Assembly: GCF_029168945.1 (NCBI RefSeq)
Contig: NC_083603.1
Span: forward strand, 50,354,406-50,418,405
Direction: 5' to 3'
From: Cannabis sativa
Taxonomy: Eukaryota > Streptophyta > Magnoliopsida > Rosales > Cannabaceae
Length of the DNA: 64,000 bases
Shown here: positions 32,824-43,765 of the stretch, one piece after another
How the letters are laid out: every line of letters starts with the position of its first letter
Numbering within the stretch: the stretch's first letter is position 1
The notes under the pieces: model-generated
Told to the model about the DNA's origin: nothing
Database searches by the model: none
What the model saw: only the letters and a program-made list of their open reading frames with translations
Translations under genes and position numbers: made by a program

Positions 32824-33054
32824 TTTATTTATGTTTTGTAATAATTTAGTTTAATTTTGAGACAATATTTTATTAGGATTAATATGTTAAAGTTAATTAC
32901 CTTGGAGACATTTTTAAATTATCAATAAATTCTATTAAATTGTTATAATTATATGAATTAGATTTTATTTATTAAATATTTATATAAATAATTATTTATT
33001 TATATATAGGATTAATATATAAATAAATTTTTACAAATATTTATTAATTTTTTT

Positions 33055-33282
33055 TATTCTGACGGGTATTAGCGGCGGACCCCTTTTTTGGCCGCTAATA
33101 CTATTAATAGCGGCCAAGCATTAGCTGCGGACCAATAGCGGCCGAGGTCCGCCGCTAATGCCCTTTAGCGGCCAGAAAGGACACCAATAGCGGCCGAGGT
33201 CCGCCGCTAATGCCCTTTAGCGGCCAGAAAGTACACCAATAGCGGCCGAGGTCCGCCGCTAATGGTGTTGAATGTTGTAGTG
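33055..33282. repeat. CACTA subterminal repeats and 3' TIR
   Basis: Three copies of CCAATAGCGGCCGAGGTCCG start at 33132, 33184 and 33236, an exact 52-bp period, with inverted copies of GCGGCC and CCGCTA between them. The element ends TGTTGTAGTG. Such arrays are the binding sites of TNPA-like proteins in En/Spm transposons (family knowledge). GC content is sharply higher than in the surroundings. Confidence 0.87.
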
Positions 33283-33751
33283 TGATAGTTTGAGAATGAA
33301 ATTCTATTGGTTTTGTTTAGAATAGGTGGATATGTGGTTAATGGTTTGTTGTGGTAATGTAGTGAAGTATTGAAGTTGATGAGTAGTTGTTGATTTAGTG
33401 TATGAAATTAATTTTGGCTTAGAAGAGAGAGTTGTATATAAAGTAGTAAGCTCTTATTGATAGTTTGGAACTTTGACTTTTGGGTGTTGGTTACAACTTG
33501 AAACCCTTGATGGGGTATTTATAGTTGCTCACCCCTTATATTTTATGGTCATAATTATTTCTCTAGATCCTTCTTTTACTAGAAGGAATTATATCCAAAT
33601 AAATCTAAATATTTCTAGAGTTCAACATAACTAGTATACTCTAGACTTAATCTAATCTAGAAATCTCTTAAGTTCTTAGATAATTTTTTTTCGACAAGTG
33701 TATAGAAATTTCTAGATTAAATTGTGTAGAAATATGTAGCAAATTCTAATA
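33283..33751 (-). mobile_element. Copia 5' LTR
   Basis: Partner of the LTR at 9035-9779, without the hAT insert. The outer end lies near CTAATA at 33751. The inner edge touches the CACTA terminus, so leader and primer site are lost. Confidence 0.8.
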
Positions 33752-33759
33752 CTATAAAG

Positions 33760-35892
33760 AGGAGTACTAATCACACCCTAATTTACACTCTCTTTTGCCC
33801 TGTCTCTATATTCTAATGACAAGTGTCATTTTTTAAACAATGTTTATTTATACCTAATATCTAATCATAGTATCATAATTTATTATATTTGTGCCATTTT
33901 AATTAAATTACTCTCCTAATTAAATAATTTGTTCATTTATTGATAAAAGAATAAATATTTTTAAGTGAAATAATATGTACACTCCAAAATATAAATATAT
34001 TTTGCATAAAATACATATATATATTTAATTCATTTTTTTCTTTCTCGTGTTGTGAAAAGATGTATATATGTAAAATAGAATATATTTTGAATATTAATAT
34101 AAAAAAATTAAAAAATAATATAGAAAAATATTAGAGTAAAAATAAAATAAAGCTATTATTTTAAAAAAAAAAAATATATGAAAACAAGATTTAAAAAATG
34201 ACAAGAGAACAAATATATTTTTTTAAAAAAGTATTAAGTGTGAATTTTAAAATTATTTTAGTTGATTTTATTCAATTGGGGTGTATAAATAAATTTGTGG
34301 AGTATAGATATAAAGTTCTTTAGTTTATTTTAATTCTCCCATCTTAAATTGAACAAAATTAATTATCACTATATATCTTTGTCCAATATCAATAAACTAC
34401 TGATATAATACATACAATTAAAGTAAAATCAACTTTAACTCAATATGTAAATATATTAGAGCTTATTTTCGTTTGTAAATAATGACTAAAAATTTAATTA
34501 GTTCAATGAATATTAATTTATGAGTACAACATTATAATGAAAATAATTTAATTAACTCAATAGTCACAATATATAATTGTGAATAAAAAATAAAAAAAAA
34601 TATTAAATTATTTCTCGTTTGTAAAATAGTTCTAATTTATTAGTAAATCGAAAATAATAAATTATTAAATTCAAAACTAAGAAAGAATGAGATCATCAAT
34701 TAATTCAAATAATTAACATAAGGAAAACTAACTAAAGTATTCATCAATATATAATAAAATTTATCAATTAATTAAAAAATGAAATGGAAAATAATAATAT
34801 ATCTAGCACCATTATAATATTAGTGACTTCAAATTTAAAAGAGTGTCAACATACATTAAGAAAAAAATTACGTGTACTCGTGTTATAACTCTCCTATAAA
34901 TAATATGTAAACTTTATAAATTTTATAATTTACAAAAATACATAATTAATTGTAGTTTTTGTTTAACTGATGAAAAAGCTAAACAATTAAAAATATACTT
35001 ATTCTACTATAAAAAAGAAATTGCTAAATTGGTAGAATAATAGAACAATTTAATTAGAATGACACAAATGTAATTAAGTTATAATGTTAAGACTAATTAT
35101 TAGGTAGAATAACTATTAGGGGTGGGCATCATCCAATCTAATCCAATTGAACCGAGTCGATCCAATCTAATCCAATTACAAAAAGTTGGATATCCAATTA
35201 CAATTGGATTAGATTAGATGCTAAAAGTTGGATTCTAATTGGATTGGATCAGTTATTGGATGTCAATCTCAAAATCTAATTAAAAACTGATCCAATCCAA
35301 TTACATTTATATATGTTAAAAAATTATTTATATAATAAAAAATATTGAAAAATATAATACATATTTATTATATTTTTATTAGATTTTTTTTTTTTGTGTG
35401 TTGAATTTACAACACTTGGTTGTTTTGTGTATTTATTTTCATGATGTTTTGTTTTATTTTATTACTTAGAAATATTGTTGTTTTAATTATTTAATACAAT
35501 TTGGCTACATTACACTTGTAACGATAGTATATTTATGAAATATTAAACTTAAATAAAAGGTAATAATTAGTTTTTACGCATTTTTCTTCATATTTTTAAG
35601 TGAATATTGAAATTTAGGTGTGTAATTGGATATCCAATTAAAAAAACTAATCCAATCTAATTAGTAATTGGATTGGATTGAATTGGATTTTGAGGTCTAA
35701 TTGGATTGGATCAGATGATGATTTTTCAAATTCAATTACTAATTGGATTGGATCGGATGAGAAAAAAAAGGTTGGATTGGATCGGATGGCCACCTCTAAT
35801 AAGTATTATCTAAAAAAAATGACACTTGTCATTAGAATATATATAAGGAGAGTGCAAAAAAAAGTGTAAAATAGAGTGTGATTAGCACTCCT
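33760..35892. mobile_element. TIR element with about 78-bp inverted repeats (MULE-like)
   Basis: The left end AGGAGTACTAATCACACC and the reverse complement of the right end, AGGAGTGCTAATCACACT, stay similar for about 78 bases, to GACAAGTGTCATTTTTT. The interior is very AT-rich without any gene, so it is non-autonomous. Long TIRs suggest a Mutator-like element, but a clean 9-bp target duplication was not found (flanks ACTATAAAG and TTACTAGAG are at best degenerate), so the superfamily is open. It carries a second element (35117-35798) close to its right TIR. Confidence 0.72.
35117..35798. mobile_element. hAT-type MITE built of GGATTGGAT repeats
   Basis: The ends TAGGGGTGGGCATC and (reverse complement) TAGAGGTGGCCATC are flanked by ATAACTAT (35109-35116) and ATAAGTAT (35799-35806), an 8-bp duplication with one difference. 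Both arms are packed with GGATTGGAT/ATCCAATCC motifs in inverted arrangement, so a transcript could fold back. The centre is AT-rich. The 63-codon open frame at 35678-35869 is repeat sequence. Confidence 0.78.
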
Positions 35893-36020
35893 TTACTAGA
35901 GGATAAAAGGTATATATCGTCTAGACCCAAAAATGATCCATGTGTCACTCAGAGAAGCGCCATGTCACCCTATGTATTTAGGATAAGAGTGTCATTCTCT
36001 ATTTTAGGAGGTATTTTGTA
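35893..36020. repeat. Dispersed repeat F, right part
   Basis: ATCGTCTAGACC, AATGATCCATGTGTCAC and GCCATGTCACC match 40030-40110 in the intact F copy (TTCGTCTAAGTC, AATGATCAACGTGTCACC, ACCATGTCACC). With 8421-9034 it appears to be the other half of one F copy split by the copia nest. Confidence 0.5.
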
Positions 36021-36536
36021 ATTAAATTATAACTTTATTTAATTATTTTTATAGTCCTTGTAATACTTGTATTTTGTTGGTTATTATTTCCGGGCACTTC
36101 TTTTTCCAACAATCTACAAGCCTCACTTGTGCGCTAGAGCCCTAAAACACAAGTCTTTTCTTATGAAGAAAAGTCTATTAAACAATAAGAAAGCTCCAAT
36201 TGTATCATGCAACTCTTGGCCGAACAAAAGTCCCCAAGGATCCAGCTACTTCAATACACATAGTCTTAAAAAAATACTTTGTTTAATAGTTTATTTCAAC
36301 AGAACAAACAATATTATATGTTAGTAGAACCATCAACCTACTGTCGAAGTAAACGAGAAAGACTAAATCAATCAGCCGGCAACTCTTTCTTTGTTTTTTT
36401 TTTGGGCTTATTTCTGCAATTCCTTTAATTTCACATATTCTAATATTACAAACAATCACGCAAAATCTACCTTGATAGTCTCGTCGATCCCATTGGCATT
36501 TTTAAATTTTTAAATTTTAATTTTTCCCGTCAAAGA
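36021..36536 (+). promoter_or_regulatory. Upstream region of the receptor pseudokinase gene
   Basis: No second gene is supported. The 85-codon open frame at 36067-36324 has no recognisable homology and is treated as chance. A TATA box cannot be placed with confidence: AT-rich words at 36500-36525 lie too close to the ATG. The transposon nest ends only about 500 bp before the start codon, so promoter elements may be shared with repeat F. Confidence 0.35.
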
Positions 36537-38481
36537 ATGGAAAGAATCTTCATCTGGGCACTCCTCATTTGGATCACTCTCACCATTCCAAGGTCAAATT
36601 CAGTAGAAGATGAAGTGAAGAAAGCTATGATCGAGTTCATGGACAACCTTTCACCACAAAATGATGTAGTACTAAGACTTGGCAACTGGGGATGGAACTC
36701 GACTTCGGACCCTTGCAAAGACAAGTGGTTCGGTGTTGAATGCAACGATGGATTAACTACAGTGAGGAAAATTGTTCTTGAAAAGCTTAGCTTTAATGGA
36801 ACCTTCGATGCTTCTTCATTGTGCTTAGTGACCTCCATTACTGTCCTTAGTCTTCAGACCAACAACCTCACCGGAAACCTCCCACTTGAGATTGGAGACT
36901 GTAAAGCACTCACTCATTTATACTTAGCCGGAAACCAATTCTCCGGTGACCTTCCCGACTCACTTGCCCAGCTTAGTAACCTGAAAAGGCTGCATATCTC
37001 AGATAACAAGTTCCACGGCAACCTCCCTAATATTTCACGAATCTCGGGCTTGGTATCTTTTGTAGCTGAAAACAACGAGCTTAGTGGGAGAATCCCAGAT
37101 TTCGATTTCACCAATTTTGATAAATTCAATGCTTCAAATAACAACTTCTCCGGCCAAATCCCAGATGTGAAAGGAAAATTCGAAGCCCAGAGTTTTCTGG
37201 GAAATCCTTATTTGTGCGGAATTCCATTACCAAATCTCTGCCCACCACCATTAAAAACAGAGAAACCCAAAAAAATCTCAGCAAAAAAGATTCTCATATA
37301 TTCGGGTTATGTGATCATGGGCTCATTCATTTTAGTATTAGCCATTTTCATATTCCTCAAGAGAAAAAAACCCCGAAAGGAAAACACTGAATCTCGTAGC
37401 GCCATGCCGAGTAGTACCATTGCTTCCGGCGAAACCAGAAAAGAGCGTTCGGAGTATTCATTAACGTCGCTAGAGAGCGGGAGGATTCCGACGCTGGTAG
37501 TTCTTGGAAGTCCTGGGAAGAAGACGGCGACACTTGGGTTGTCGTTTGAAGGGCTGCTTAAGGCTCCGGCAGAGCTTTTGGGGAGAGGAAAGCATGGTAG
37601 TTTGTACAAAGTGAGAGTGGAAAATGGGGTTTTGTTGGCGGTGAAGAGGATCAAGGATTGGGATATTTCTTTGGAGGAGTTTGATCGGAGAATGAGGAGG
37701 TTGGACCAGGTGAAGCACCGGAATGTGTTGCCGCCGGTTGCGTTTTATGGCTCCGAACAAGAGAAGCTCTTGGTTTATGACTTTCAGCCTAATGGCAGTC
37801 TTTTCCAACGTCTACATGGTAACCGCTTTATTTAATATCTTTATTTATTTATTTATTTTTTTTTTTGACAATAAACGTGAACATTCATTAATCAAATTAC
37901 ATATCTCCCGTTCATTACAAAATAGATTCTCATACTTATACCCTAAATCTAATGACATACTTATTTGTTATTTTTAGCCATATTTTTTTCTTAATAAAAA
38001 ACTCAAATCATTATACATTTATACTAATATCAGTTGGAGAGATAATATCAGTTGGGTGTTTTTTTTTTCTTCCATACGTGAATTGATTCAAGGAGTGTAC
38101 TATAGAATTTTCACAAATTATATATATAAAAACAAAAATTAATTATAAGCGATATGTGCAAATTACTAGAAATAATTATTAATTACTAACATATATTTAT
38201 CCATTATTTCAATTGTTTGTTTTTCTTTTTTTTTTTTAATCAAATTCAATTGTTATATTAAATGAGATGAGATATTAGATCAGTTGCATATTATTTTAAG
38301 CGTTATTAATATTTATTATTAATATTATGAACATTTTTAGAATTGTTATAATTTATGCATTTGAACATTATTTTTCTTATTGCTTTGGGATGTAAAAACA
38401 GGAGGAGCATGTTTATTACAAAATCAATTTATCTTGATGGTGAAATTAACAAAGCTTAATATAATAAGCCTCTCAAGTTCA

Positions 38482-38512
<31 letters not shown>

Positions 38513-39126
38513 TAATGCATGCATGGTTAATTACACGTACAGGATCATCAGAAAGTAATGGGCAAGTATTTGACTGGGGAAGTAGACTAAGTGTTGCAGC
38601 TATTATTTCCGAGGCATTATCCTTCATGCATGATGAGCTTAATCAAGATGGAGTTGGCCATGGCAACTTAAAGTCCATGAACATTCTTTTCAACCAAGCT
38701 ATGGAGCCTTGCATCAGTGAATATGGTCTCATGGTTGTTGAAAATGAAAATCAACACCATTCAATAATGGAAGCAACTTATTATAATGATGAAGAATCAA
38801 CTTCTTCTCAAACCACTTTTAAGGTTGATATCTATGGTTTTGGTGTGATTCTTCTAGAGCTTTTAACAGGGAGGTTGGTTCAGAAAAATGGATTTGATTT
38901 GCCTAATTGGGTTCAATCAGTGGTTAAAGAGGAATGGACTGTTGAAGTGTTTGACAAGGCATTGATCTCAGAAGGTGCTAATGAAGAGAGAATGGTTAAT
39001 TTGTTGCTTGTTGCTTTGAAGTGCATAAATCCCTCTCCAAATCAAAGGCCTACTATGACTCAAGTTTCTATGATGATAAATTGTATTAGAGATGAGGAAG
39101 AGAGATCTTTATCATTTGCATTGTGA
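36537..39126 (+). CDS. LRR receptor-like pseudokinase, subfamily III
   Basis: Two exons, 36537-37818 and 38543-39126 (intron donor CATG/GTAACC, acceptor TACAG/GATC), give 621 residues. Order: signal peptide (1-22); LRR N-terminal domain with paired Trp (about 24-70, NWGWNSTSDPC); about five LRRs (LSLQTNNLTGNLPLEI, LYLAGNQFSGDLPDSL, LHISDNKFHGNLP); a Cys-rich cap (NPYLCGIPLPNLC); a transmembrane segment (252-274) followed by KRKKPRK; and a kinase-like domain from about 337. The Gly-rich loop LGRGKHGSLYKV and VKRIKD lysine are kept, but the HRD loop is HGNLKSMN and the DFG triplet is replaced by SEYG, so catalysis is unlikely. The single intron in the kinase region is typical of LRR-III. It probably acts at the plasma membrane as a co-receptor or scaffold; the ligand is unknown. 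Resembles the 'probable inactive receptor kinase' group (At2g26730-like). No stop or frameshift seen. Confidence 0.9.
38482..38508. repeat. (AT)n microsatellite in the receptor intron
   Basis: About 13 uninterrupted AT units, 35 bases before the intron 3' splice site at 38542. Its length is likely polymorphic. An open frame begins upstream in the intron (38380) and reads through into exon 2; that is intron read-through, not an alternative N-terminus. Confidence 0.85.
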
Positions 39127-39450
39127 TGTACGCATATCTAAACTAACAAATTCTTTCTCACACACACATATATATATACGTGTGTGTTCATTATTGGTTG
39201 TAAGGAATTAAAATGCAAACATGAAGCATACATAAATGATTATGAAAAATGCAGAATAGTTAAACTATAAAAATCAAATGTTTATATAAATGTATATGCA
39301 ATGAAAGGATAAAAATATTTCCACACATTAATTCGTAGAGTTTAGATCTACAAGCTTAGATCTATGAAGAGGAACAAAGAATAGCGTTCTAACATGTATT
39401 CAGAGTTGTAAGCTCTCTCTAACTCTTTTAAATACAATTATATTGTAACA
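39127..39450. other. 3' flank of the receptor gene
   Basis: Contains short CA/TA runs (about 39160-39187) and the end of the transcript, which cannot be fixed. Nothing else is recognised. Confidence 0.35.
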
Positions 39451-40250
39451 CAAAGTGTTGCCATCTTACTTTTAGCCAACGACGATAAGTTAATATAAGC
39501 GATTAGAAACAATCATTAATAATAATTAAGTAATAAAAACACGAATTTGTTATAGAAGTTCGACCCTGTAATAGTGGTAATAGTCTACTCTCCTTATACA
39601 TGTATTAACTTGTGAGAGAAGAATAAGGAAGTTCTTGATCTTCCTCGAAAGCTTTTACAGAAATTTTAGCAACGTAAGTGCTTTATTGAGTGAATAAAAT
39701 TCGAATCCCTGAGTAGTGAAATGACTTAACTATTTACAGAGAATAATTACATAAATTTATTTTCCGAAATCAAATAAGAAATAAAAAGGAAAATTAATTA
39801 CTTTCTATAATACAACAATTGCTTGTAAAAATCTCATAAAAATAGGACTTTAATTGATAAATAAAAAGAAAGTACTTTAGACGCTTTCACTGCCACATTT
39901 ACCTTGGGCAACATATGTGGAATGGCCCTAAAAACGATTTGGTTGAAGGGTATCGCTTACCCTCCACGTTACCTTTGTTATATTCCTTAAATAAGTAACA
40001 TTTTATGGATAGTTTAGTTCTAGACGACATATTGATGAGTTTTGCCTTCGTCTAAGTCTAAAGAATGATCAACGTGTCACCCAAATAAACACCATGTCAC
40101 CTAGTGCAGATTTCAAGATATCATTTGCCCCCTAAGTCCGCGTGGGAACTATTTATTGGTACGTGGACTTGCTCGGCCCACGTGCTAGGTAAATAGGGTG
40201 ACACGTGCTCGGTATGCAAAATGGGTGAACAAAAAAATCTCTTCAAATCT
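39451..40250. repeat. Dispersed repeat F, uninterrupted copy
   Basis: Homologous to 8421-9034 plus 35893-36020 (see those entries), here uninterrupted. It lies outside the decayed Tat-type coding sequence to its right, where a 3' LTR of a minus-strand element would be. A partner LTR at the other end (beyond 60.5 kb) was not found. Confidence 0.55.
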
Positions 40251-40975
40251 TTGAGCTATCTTTTCGTATCCTGGTGCATTAAAGGTCTTTTACCTCGAGA
40301 ATCACACCCTTGGGATGTGTGCTGGTGGTTGTATTGCTCGAAGGTACTGACGATACTCTTTTAGGGGAAACCTCAAATTTTAGAATATAGAATTACAAAA
40401 ATACCCTTTCAAAACCTAAATAAGGAATTTTAGAATTCACTTATACTTTTTTAGGCATTTCGACACTTGGAAATATCAGAACAATTTTTTTTTTTTTTTT
40501 TAAAGTTTTCAAACTTTCTTTGAAGCTCCAAGGGACCACAAGGGTACTTCCAAATTTTAATTTGTAGTTCTGAACAAATTTCCTTTAAGAGATCTTCGAC
40601 AGTGAGTAAGTTTCTAAACTTTATGCAATCCTTTGAATTTGCACTTATACTTTACAACTTCTTTTATGGATATTTTTGGGTTTCGAATAAGGTTGTTCTT
40701 GATTTCTAAGAATTAAAATTTATATTTTGATGTTGATTATATGTACTTGGACTATAATCATTTGATTCTCGCAAATTCCCATATTTTTTCTCTGAAAAAT
40801 CTTGAAATACATTCGGCGCGATTTTTCTAATGAATTCTGGGTTTGTACTATTCTTGAAAAACTTTGAATGAGGATCCTCTTCATTAGGACAATCTCCTTC
40901 TTTTGATTTTCAATTGTGTCTAGTCGGAGTTTTGAAGTTATTTCTTGCTTCAAATTTCACACTACAGCTCGGTTC
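40251..40975. other. Unassigned region between repeat F and the antisense-type ORF
   Basis: Pyrimidine and A/T runs (T-run at about 40487-40502), no gene. The 77-codon minus-strand open frame at 40720-40953 has no recognisable features. It may be the spacer of the Tat-type element. Confidence 0.3.
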
Positions 40976-42568
40976 TTACCCCCATTTTCCTTTTTTGTAG
41001 ATAAACTCGGGTGATTTTTGGGGTGGTAAGTACTGAGTAGATGAGGACTTGTTACAATTACTACACGAGGACCATCCTAGGCTCCGTGCAAGTTCGTCTT
41101 CATCTAGTGAAAGTTCATCATCCAGCTTTGACGAGTGGGAAGTGACAAGTGATGAGTCAGAATCTCCACAACCCATCCCACAACACCATTATTACCTCGA
41201 CCAAATTAGTGATGACAACTACGGACGATTCATTGGGAATTGAATTGGGGACTAAGGCGATATTTACCCACTTCTTTGATATACAAGGTCTCAGCGGGGG
41301 TTTCGCACACTTTACCAGTTGGTGAGCCAAAACCTTTAAAGAGACCTTTCGTGCTGGTGGAAATTGCAGTCAATGTTGCATAATTTCCTTCACCAGAATG
41401 TCCGCCCAAGGCTTAAAAGGTGGCGCAAACTAAGCAAACTTACAGGAAGTTTCATCCGAAGATTCTCATTTAGCTCGGCTAATGACTTTGGCTCGTGCTA
41501 CAGACGAGGGTTCTGAAGTGGTGCCTATTGGTGACACCGAGGTGTAGAGGGTTAAGGATCAGGGTGAAACCCGTCCAGCCCAAGTTGAGGTACTAATGGA
41601 GGAAGAAGTTGATGCTACCCGTAAACCCTTCAGTAGATTTGGCAAATACAATGAGTTCGGGCTGCCTATTACCGCACGAGGACAACTTTAAATAGAAAAC
41701 ATCCATTATGTTATAGAGGAATACAAGGAAGCCCGCCCATCCTATAATTAAGAAAGGCCTATGGACATGTGGGTCTCTCCCCTTCTACCTTAACCGTAAT
41801 AAGGTTGACAAACTTAGATACAAATGGGCTTATTGAAAATGTCGTAGCCTTTCTTCCATTTGATGGCCAGCTAGCCAATGCCTTGGGGATGACCTATATG
41901 CGTGGTCTGACCCACATGCTCTGCAAGGAGCTCTTCTTCCTCTTCATCCATATTTTCAAAGATTGGAAAAATATTATAAAATTTGCCCAACACAATTTTC
42001 ACCGAAGGGGATCAAATACTTGGCTGTATTGTATATACTTTTCACACAACAAAAATGGGAGATACCCTTACCCCACAATATAAATTGGTTCTTTGATCTG
42101 AAATCCAGCCTCGGGCAAGGTTGTCTGGGCTATTTTTAATTTTCACAAATGGAATGCTCTTGGATGTTCGGTACGATGGACTATGATGTCTCTAAGATCA
42201 GTGGGTACATTCAAGATTACTACATCGTGCAAAGGATGAAGGCCAACTACCTTTCTTTTCAATGGGAAAAGACTTACGATCAGTCATTGTTCATACTAGG
42301 GTTGAGGACCAGGGCTCAAGCTATCTTAAAGATGTCGAGCAAGACTCAAAATATTTCTTTATTAACCACTGAAGAAAATTTCCTTCAATACGGCTTGTAC
42401 CCGTCTTGGCAAATTGGAGAGGATAAGCCAAAAGACACAACACATGTTCCTGTGCAACCAACCTTAAAGCCAAAGAAGAAGAAAAGGGCGAATAGGGAGA
42501 AAACTCTAGTTAAGCTTCTCATTGTTATAAGGGATGTCTGTGAGAATGTTACCCGTCCAAATGTGTAA
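40976..42568 (+). pseudogene. 'Putative gypsy type transposon' ORF, decayed
   Basis: A + strand coding remnant with shifts of frame. The first part (41049-41243) encodes a Ser/Asp/Glu-rich stretch (SSSSSSESSSSSFDEWEV). A recognisable domain runs about 41928-42120: ALLPLHPYFQRLEKYY, then CPTQFSPKGIKYLAVLYIL and NINWFFDLKSSLGQGCLGYF. This has the pattern of the Pfam family named Putative gypsy type transposon (recalled, not searched). The last part (42149-42568) is open and ends in a Lys-rich segment (KPKKKKRANREKT). Tat-lineage gypsy elements can carry extra ORFs, including antisense ones between pol and the 3' LTR. This one is antisense to the gag-pol of element C. Its function is unknown. 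Confidence 0.55.
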
Positions 42569-42654
42569 GTGGTTGAGAGAAAGAGCAAGGGTGTCATAGA
42601 AGATGTTGTTGCAATTTTATGCCCTATCAATAGAAGAATAGAAGTCATTTAAGT

Positions 42655-43765
42655 TTACATGTAATTTTCATGATTATAGTTTTAATAGACAATTTCTATT
42701 AAATCCAGAATATATAGTTATTCACAATTACAGTGATGTAATCACACTGGAAAATAATTATAATTATATGCTTCAAAGTCTTTATTCCCATGATTTATCA
42801 GTGTACTGGATTTACACTAACGTTATAATCAGCGATAAAGTTTACTTACACTTGTATAAGTGGAATGCCCTTTCCAGAGCATTAACAAAGTATACTAGTA
42901 TCAGATGTATTGGATATACATTAGACTGGACCAATATTGACAGTGGAAAAGATATCATAATTTACCATTATATCTTTTCTAAGTCAATATCACTTATTTG
43001 ACCTTAGATTAAAAGATCTTAATCCTGAGATGGTTAGGTTCTAGCTTAACTGTATTATTTGTGCTCTTTGACTTGTTTGTTAAAGCTGACCAATTGGATC
43101 GACCTAATACTAACATCTTGGGAACATGGTAGTGCAATTGAGTGGGAGTGCTAATCATAGATATAGAATCTATAGCTTTTATAACTATATTTAGAAGTGA
43201 AATGATAATTTTCTTTGAGTTTGGCTTAACAGACATAAATGGAAGAGCTCTTATTTCAGTTATTATATTAGTTTATTGAGAAATCATTTATAAGGAGCTA
43301 AGTATTTTAAGGATAAAATACACTGAAGGGTAGAACGGTAAATTTGTCCATACTCGATGTAAATCATTTATAGAGGATCTTTGATTATTTGGATTGAAAT
43401 AATGGATAATTCATAGCATATTTATTCTTGGTGAATAGATTGTTCTATGTAAACAGGAGTGCGATTTCGAATCTATAGTGGAGTCAGGAGGAATTAATAA
43501 GATTGGGAATTTACTTGGTAAATTTTAGAATTATTTGTTGGGAGCTTGATGATATAGGCTCATGGCCCCTACACTAGTTGAGATCATATTGTCTTGTAGA
43601 CTCAATTAATTAGTTTTAATTAATCAATTAGAATTCTGAATAAGACTATGTCTTGTTTGTGAATTTTCACTAAGTAAGGGTTTATTTGAGAAGAAAAAGA
43701 AGATTTAGGGTTTGTTTACTAATTAAGAAATTTTGTAAGGTGTAATTAATAAATAAGTTAAATGG
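42655..43765. mobile_element. Diverged fragment of a D-like copia LTR
   Basis: Shares the block order of the element D LTR: TTCCAGAGCATT, then a DNA stretch ending in AGATCTTAATCCTGAGATGGTTAGG, then GGGAACATGGTAGTGCAATTG and GAGTGGGAG, AATCTATAGCTTTTAT and CATGGCCCCTACACTAGTTG. Identity is clearly lower than between the two D LTRs. Neither terminus is intact, so this is an old truncated or solo LTR. The minus-strand frame at 43009-43236 parallels those in the D LTRs and is non-coding. Confidence 0.7.

Larger units (their letters stand above)
29779..33282 (+). mobile_element. 5'-truncated CACTA (En/Spm) transposon
   Basis: Contains the last part of the TNP2-type transposase gene, a second gene with a plant transposase-24-like domain, and the 3' terminus TGTTGTAGTG (reverse of CACTACAACA) at 33273-33282, preceded by GC-rich subterminal repeats. 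The 5' half is gone: the sequence starts abruptly next to the copia gag start codon. A deletion probably removed the 5' end of CACTA together with the copia leader. The right end abuts the copia 5' LTR exactly. Confidence 0.85.

Noticed and set aside
36067..36324. 85-codon open frame before the receptor gene
   Set aside because: No homology recognised, overlaps the fringe of repeat F, no splice or promoter support.
38380..38542. Alternative first exon for the receptor kinase part
   Set aside because: It is intron read-through containing an AT microsatellite; the exon 1/exon 2 join restores the kinase-like domain exactly.
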